A DNA stretch of 64,000 bases from Humibacter sp. RRB41 (GTDB lineage Bacteria; Actinomycetota; Actinomycetes; Actinomycetales; Microbacteriaceae): positions 186,001-250,000 of the forward strand of contig NZ_JAKWJQ010000004.1 of the NCBI RefSeq assembly GCF_022761015.1. The letters run 5' to 3'. The position numbers and the translations under genes were made by a program. Positions within the stretch are counted from its first letter, which is position 1; each line of letters starts with the position of its first letter. A model generated the notes under the pieces. The model was not told where the DNA came from. It did not search any database and saw nothing but the letters and a program-made list of their open reading frames with translations. Positions 60,600 to 64,000 of this stretch are shown piece by piece.

Positions 60600-61597
60600 C
60601 CCAGGCAACCAGCACCACGGCGCCGGGAGGGCGGGTTTCCCCGCCTTCCCGGCGTCGCCGCGTCAAGAAGCTGACGTTCGATCGCGTCAGCTTCATGGCG
60701 GTGTTCTTGATTCTTCCGCTGGCGATCTTCCTGATCTTCGTGATCTGGCCGTTCGTACAGGCGTTGTACTACTCGCTGACGGATTGGGGCGGGTTCTCGC
60801 CCACGATGAATTTCATCGGCTTCACGAATTTCGTGAACCTCTTCCAAGACTCGACGTTCATGCAGGCCGTGTTCAACTGCATCCTCTTGGGCATCATCGT
60901 GCCGTTGGTGACGATCGTGGTCGCACTGATCATCTCGAGCGTCGTGACCGTGGCGGGTCCGAGCAAGGGGCAGATCCGCGGCGTCAAAGGCTCCGGGTTC
61001 TACCGCACCGTCTCGTTCTTCCCCTACTGCATCCCGGCCATCGTGGTCGGTCTGATCTGGGCAGAGGTCTACGATCCCAGCGCCGGTCTGCTGAACGGGT
61101 TTTTGACCGCGATCGGATTGCATCAGTTCACGAACTTCGCCTGGTTGGGCGAGGTGGCAACGGCCATGCCGGCGTCGATGTTCGTCATCATCTGGGGCTT
61201 CATCGGCTTCTACACGGTGCTGTTCGTGGCGGCGATCAAGAGTATCCCGGCCGAGACCTACGAAGCGGCACGGCTGGATGGTGCTGGACGCTTCCGCACA
61301 GCTGTGTCGATCACGATCCCCTCGATTCGCGACAACATCCAGACGGCATACATCTATCTCGGCATCGCGGCACTGGATTCGTTCGTGTACATGTCGGCGC
61401 TGTTCCCGAACGCGGGCGGCCCGGCGAATACGACACTGGTCATCAGCCAGGATCTGTTCAACACGGCGTTCCGTAAGGGACAGTTCGGGTACGCGACGGC
61501 AATGGGCGTCGTGCTCGCCGCGATCACGCTGATCTTCGCCGGGATCGTGTTCGGAGTGAACAGGTTGAGCAAGGGTCGAGAGGAGGGCCGGTCATGA
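60596..61597 (+). CDS. Sugar ABC transporter permease (NgcF/MalF type)
   Basis: The protein has 333 residues and six to seven helices. The EAA loop, contact site for the ATPase, is IPAETYEAARLDGAGRFRTAVSITIPSI. It begins with GTG overlapping the SBP stop (GTGA), which gives a hydrophilic 30-residue N-terminus. First of two permeases, with ATGA overlap to the second. No ATPase gene is in the cluster, as usual for actinobacterial importers served by a shared MsiK-like ATPase. Confidence 0.94.
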   Translation: MTQATSTTAPGGRVSPPSRRRRVKKLTFDRVSFMAVFLILPLAIFLIFVIWPFVQALYYSLTDWGGFSPTMNFIGFTNFVNLFQDSTFMQAVFNCILLGIIVPLVTIVVALIISSVVTVAGPSKGQIRGVKGSGFYRTVSFFPYCIPAIVVGLIWAEVYDPSAGLLNGFLTAIGLHQFTNFAWLGEVATAMPASMFVIIWGFIGFYTVLFVAAIKSIPAETYEAARLDGAGRFRTAVSITIPSIRDNIQTAYIYLGIAALDSFVYMSALFPNAGGPANTTLVISQDLFNTAFRKGQFGYATAMGVVLAAITLIFAGIVFGVNRLSKGREEGRS

Positions 61598-62496
61598 CCG
61601 CGACGGTCGAAACAGCGAAGGCCGGCACGCGCAGGGTCAAGCTCGGCGGCAACAAGCAGAAGCTCACCGGTGGCGACATCGCCGCCGGTACCACGTCGCA
61701 CGTCCTGCTGATCGCGTGGTCGTTGATCGTGGCGATCCCGTTGTTGTGGGTGTTCCTGTCGTCGTTCAAGACGACGAAGGAGATCCTGGATTCCCCCTTC
61801 GGCCTGCCGAAGAAGCTGGACTTCTCCAACTACGTGAACGCCTGGAACGGGTCGGGCATCGGCTCGTACTTCGTCAACACGTTGATCGTGGTCGGCTGCG
61901 CGCTGGTGATCGTGATGATCCTCGGCGCGATGTGCGCGTACGTGCTCGCCCGCTTCAAGTTCTTCGGGGCGCGAGCGATCTACTGGCTGATGCTGGCCGG
62001 ATTGACGTTCCCGCCGTTCTTGGCGATCGTGCCGTTGTTCAAGATCCTGCAGGGCATCGGACTGCTGAACACTTTGCCGGGGCTGATCCTCACGTACGTC
62101 GCGTTCGCGCTGCCGTTCACCGTGTTCTTCCTGTACTCCTTCTTTCAGGGGTTGCCGGATGAGATCTACGAGGCAGCGCAGGTCGACGGCGCGAGCGAAT
62201 GGCGCACCTTCTTCCAGGTGATGCTTCCGATGGCGACTCCCGGCATGGCCGCGGTTGCGATCTTCAACTTCCTCGGCTTGTGGAACCAGTTCCTCCTGCC
62301 GGTGGCGTTGAACTCGAACCAGTCCAACTATGTGCTCACTCAGGGCATGGCGCAGTTCGCCTCTCAGGCGGGCTACTCGGTCGACTTCGGCGCGCTCTAC
62401 GCCGCCGTGGTCATCACCGTCATCCCCGTGCTGATCGTCTACGTGTTCTTCCAGCGTCAGCTCCAGGGTTCGGTGAGTCAGGGAACCAACAAGTAA
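61594..62496 (+). CDS. Sugar ABC transporter permease (NgcG/MalG type)
   Basis: The protein has 300 residues and six helices. The EAA loop is LPDEIYEAAQVDGASEWRTFFQVMLPMATPG, immediately followed by the expected helix. The N-terminal 40 residues are hydrophilic and basic. Overlap with the upstream permease indicates coupled translation and a 1:1 heterodimer. The operon ends here with a strong terminator. Confidence 0.94.
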   Translation: MTATVETAKAGTRRVKLGGNKQKLTGGDIAAGTTSHVLLIAWSLIVAIPLLWVFLSSFKTTKEILDSPFGLPKKLDFSNYVNAWNGSGIGSYFVNTLIVVGCALVIVMILGAMCAYVLARFKFFGARAIYWLMLAGLTFPPFLAIVPLFKILQGIGLLNTLPGLILTYVAFALPFTVFFLYSFFQGLPDEIYEAAQVDGASEWRTFFQVMLPMATPGMAAVAIFNFLGLWNQFLLPVALNSNQSNYVLTQGMAQFASQAGYSVDFGALYAAVVITVIPVLIVYVFFQRQLQGSVSQGTNK

Positions 62497-62514
62497 GGCG
62501 CATCGACGGTGCGG

Positions 62515-62546
62515 AAAGGGCGGTCGCCTCGGGGCGATCGCCCTTT
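62515..62546 (+). terminator. Terminator after the ABC transporter operon
   Basis: AAAGGGCGGTCGCC (62515-62528) pairs with GGCGATCGCCCTTT (62533-62546) over a TCGG tetraloop with one G-T wobble. It lies 18 bases after the last permease gene and 100 bases before eno. Confidence 0.88.
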
Positions 62547-62622
62547 CGGTGCGCGGCTAGACTGAGCGCGCGGACCTCGGGTCCGCATTCCCAGGTCGGC
62601 GGTGCTGCCGGCCACGCCCTGA

Positions 62623-63927
<1,305 letters not shown>

Positions 63928-63938
63928 TTCGGTCGCGT

Positions 63939-63978
63939 CGGGGCGGTCGTGCGAGAAGCTTGAGCAATGGCCGCCCCG
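63939..63978 (+). terminator. Possible hairpin after eno
   Basis: CGGGGCGGTC (63939-63948) pairs with GGCCGCCCCG (63969-63978) with one wobble, over a 20-base loop. It overlaps the start of the edge ORF, so it is either a weak terminator or a structure affecting that start. Confidence 0.4.
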
Positions 63979-64000
63979 AACCGCCGCGTGTCTGCGAAAT
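63967..64000 (+). CDS. Possible 5' end of an ftsB/divIC-like gene, cut by right edge
   Basis: An ATG at 63967 opens eleven codons (MAAPNRRVSAK) to the edge. In actinobacteria eno is usually followed by a septum-formation initiator (FtsB/DivIC) gene with a basic Ala/Pro/Arg-rich N-terminus, which this resembles. There is only a weak GAGAAG upstream, and too little sequence is present to be sure. Confidence 0.4.
   Translation, partial: MAAPNRRVSAK

Overview
The window is GC-rich chromosomal DNA from an actinobacterium, most likely a member of the Microbacteriaceae. Three things point there: strong G/C preference at third codon positions, frequent GTG starts with many apparently leaderless genes, and the order tRNA-Gln, glmU, prs, rplY, pth, mfd, mazG, eno and (cut by the right edge) a probable ftsB/divIC gene. 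That order is a familiar actinobacterial housekeeping backbone. Here it is repeatedly opened up by accessory blocks. I see no rRNA, no CRISPR array, no insertion sequence and no integrase.

Layout. 1-6.5 kb: an SDR oxidoreductase divergent from a truncated XRE regulator, a GNAT protein, a membrane protein, a DAHP synthase with an aromatic-rich leader peptide and attenuator, a small alarmone synthetase, a MarR regulator and a DUF1801 protein. 6.5-9.1 kb: tRNA-Gln(TTG), glmU and prs. 9.2-14.3 kb: two DUF202 membrane proteins, a gluconate/pentose-phosphate group (gnd, a beta-hydroxyacid dehydrogenase, gntK) and rlmN, then lpdA to 15.7 kb. 15.7-25.9 kb: a hexuronate regulon of two transcription units (lacI-uxaC, and a four-gene operon ending in a mannonate dehydratase) that share the same LacI-type operator. 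Between them sits a TetR/DUF6230/DUF6114 surface-protein module.

26.2-38 kb: rplY and pth, then the most unusual locus: a 37-residue peptide, a sigma-70 family factor, a small carboxypeptidase-regulatory-like protein, an intracellular subtilisin with PYGRTN repeats, and a TPR-CHAT (caspase-like) protein. It is followed by an alpha/beta hydrolase, small membrane and hypothetical proteins, YceI, and a TetR-regulated DHA2 efflux pump. 38-53.5 kb: mfd, a nucleotidyltransferase-fold protein, a 13E12/DUF222 HNH protein, a gamma-glutamyltransferase, a nucleoside hydrolase, an aldo/keto reductase, a YtrA-like GntR operon with DUF1648 and CPBP proteins, nhaA, a VOC protein and mazG. 53.5-64 kb: a second DHA2 pump, hisS, an N-acetylglucosamine-type uptake and utilisation cluster (sugar kinase, RpiR, SIS protein, NgcEFG-like ABC transporter), eno, and the edge gene.

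How parts work together. The LacI-type regulator probably senses a hexuronate-derived sugar acid and controls UxaC, a fructuronate-reductase-like enzyme and mannonate dehydratase. Their product, 2-keto-3-deoxygluconate, feeds central metabolism, and gntK/gnd nearby supply the gluconate branch. The NgcEFG-like transporter, kinase and SIS protein fit amino-sugar uptake under RpiR control. The sigma/peptide/subtilisin/CHAT locus looks like a self-contained regulated proteolytic system without a signal peptide on either protease, which suggests a role inside the cell (stress, conflict or programmed death). That role is inference.
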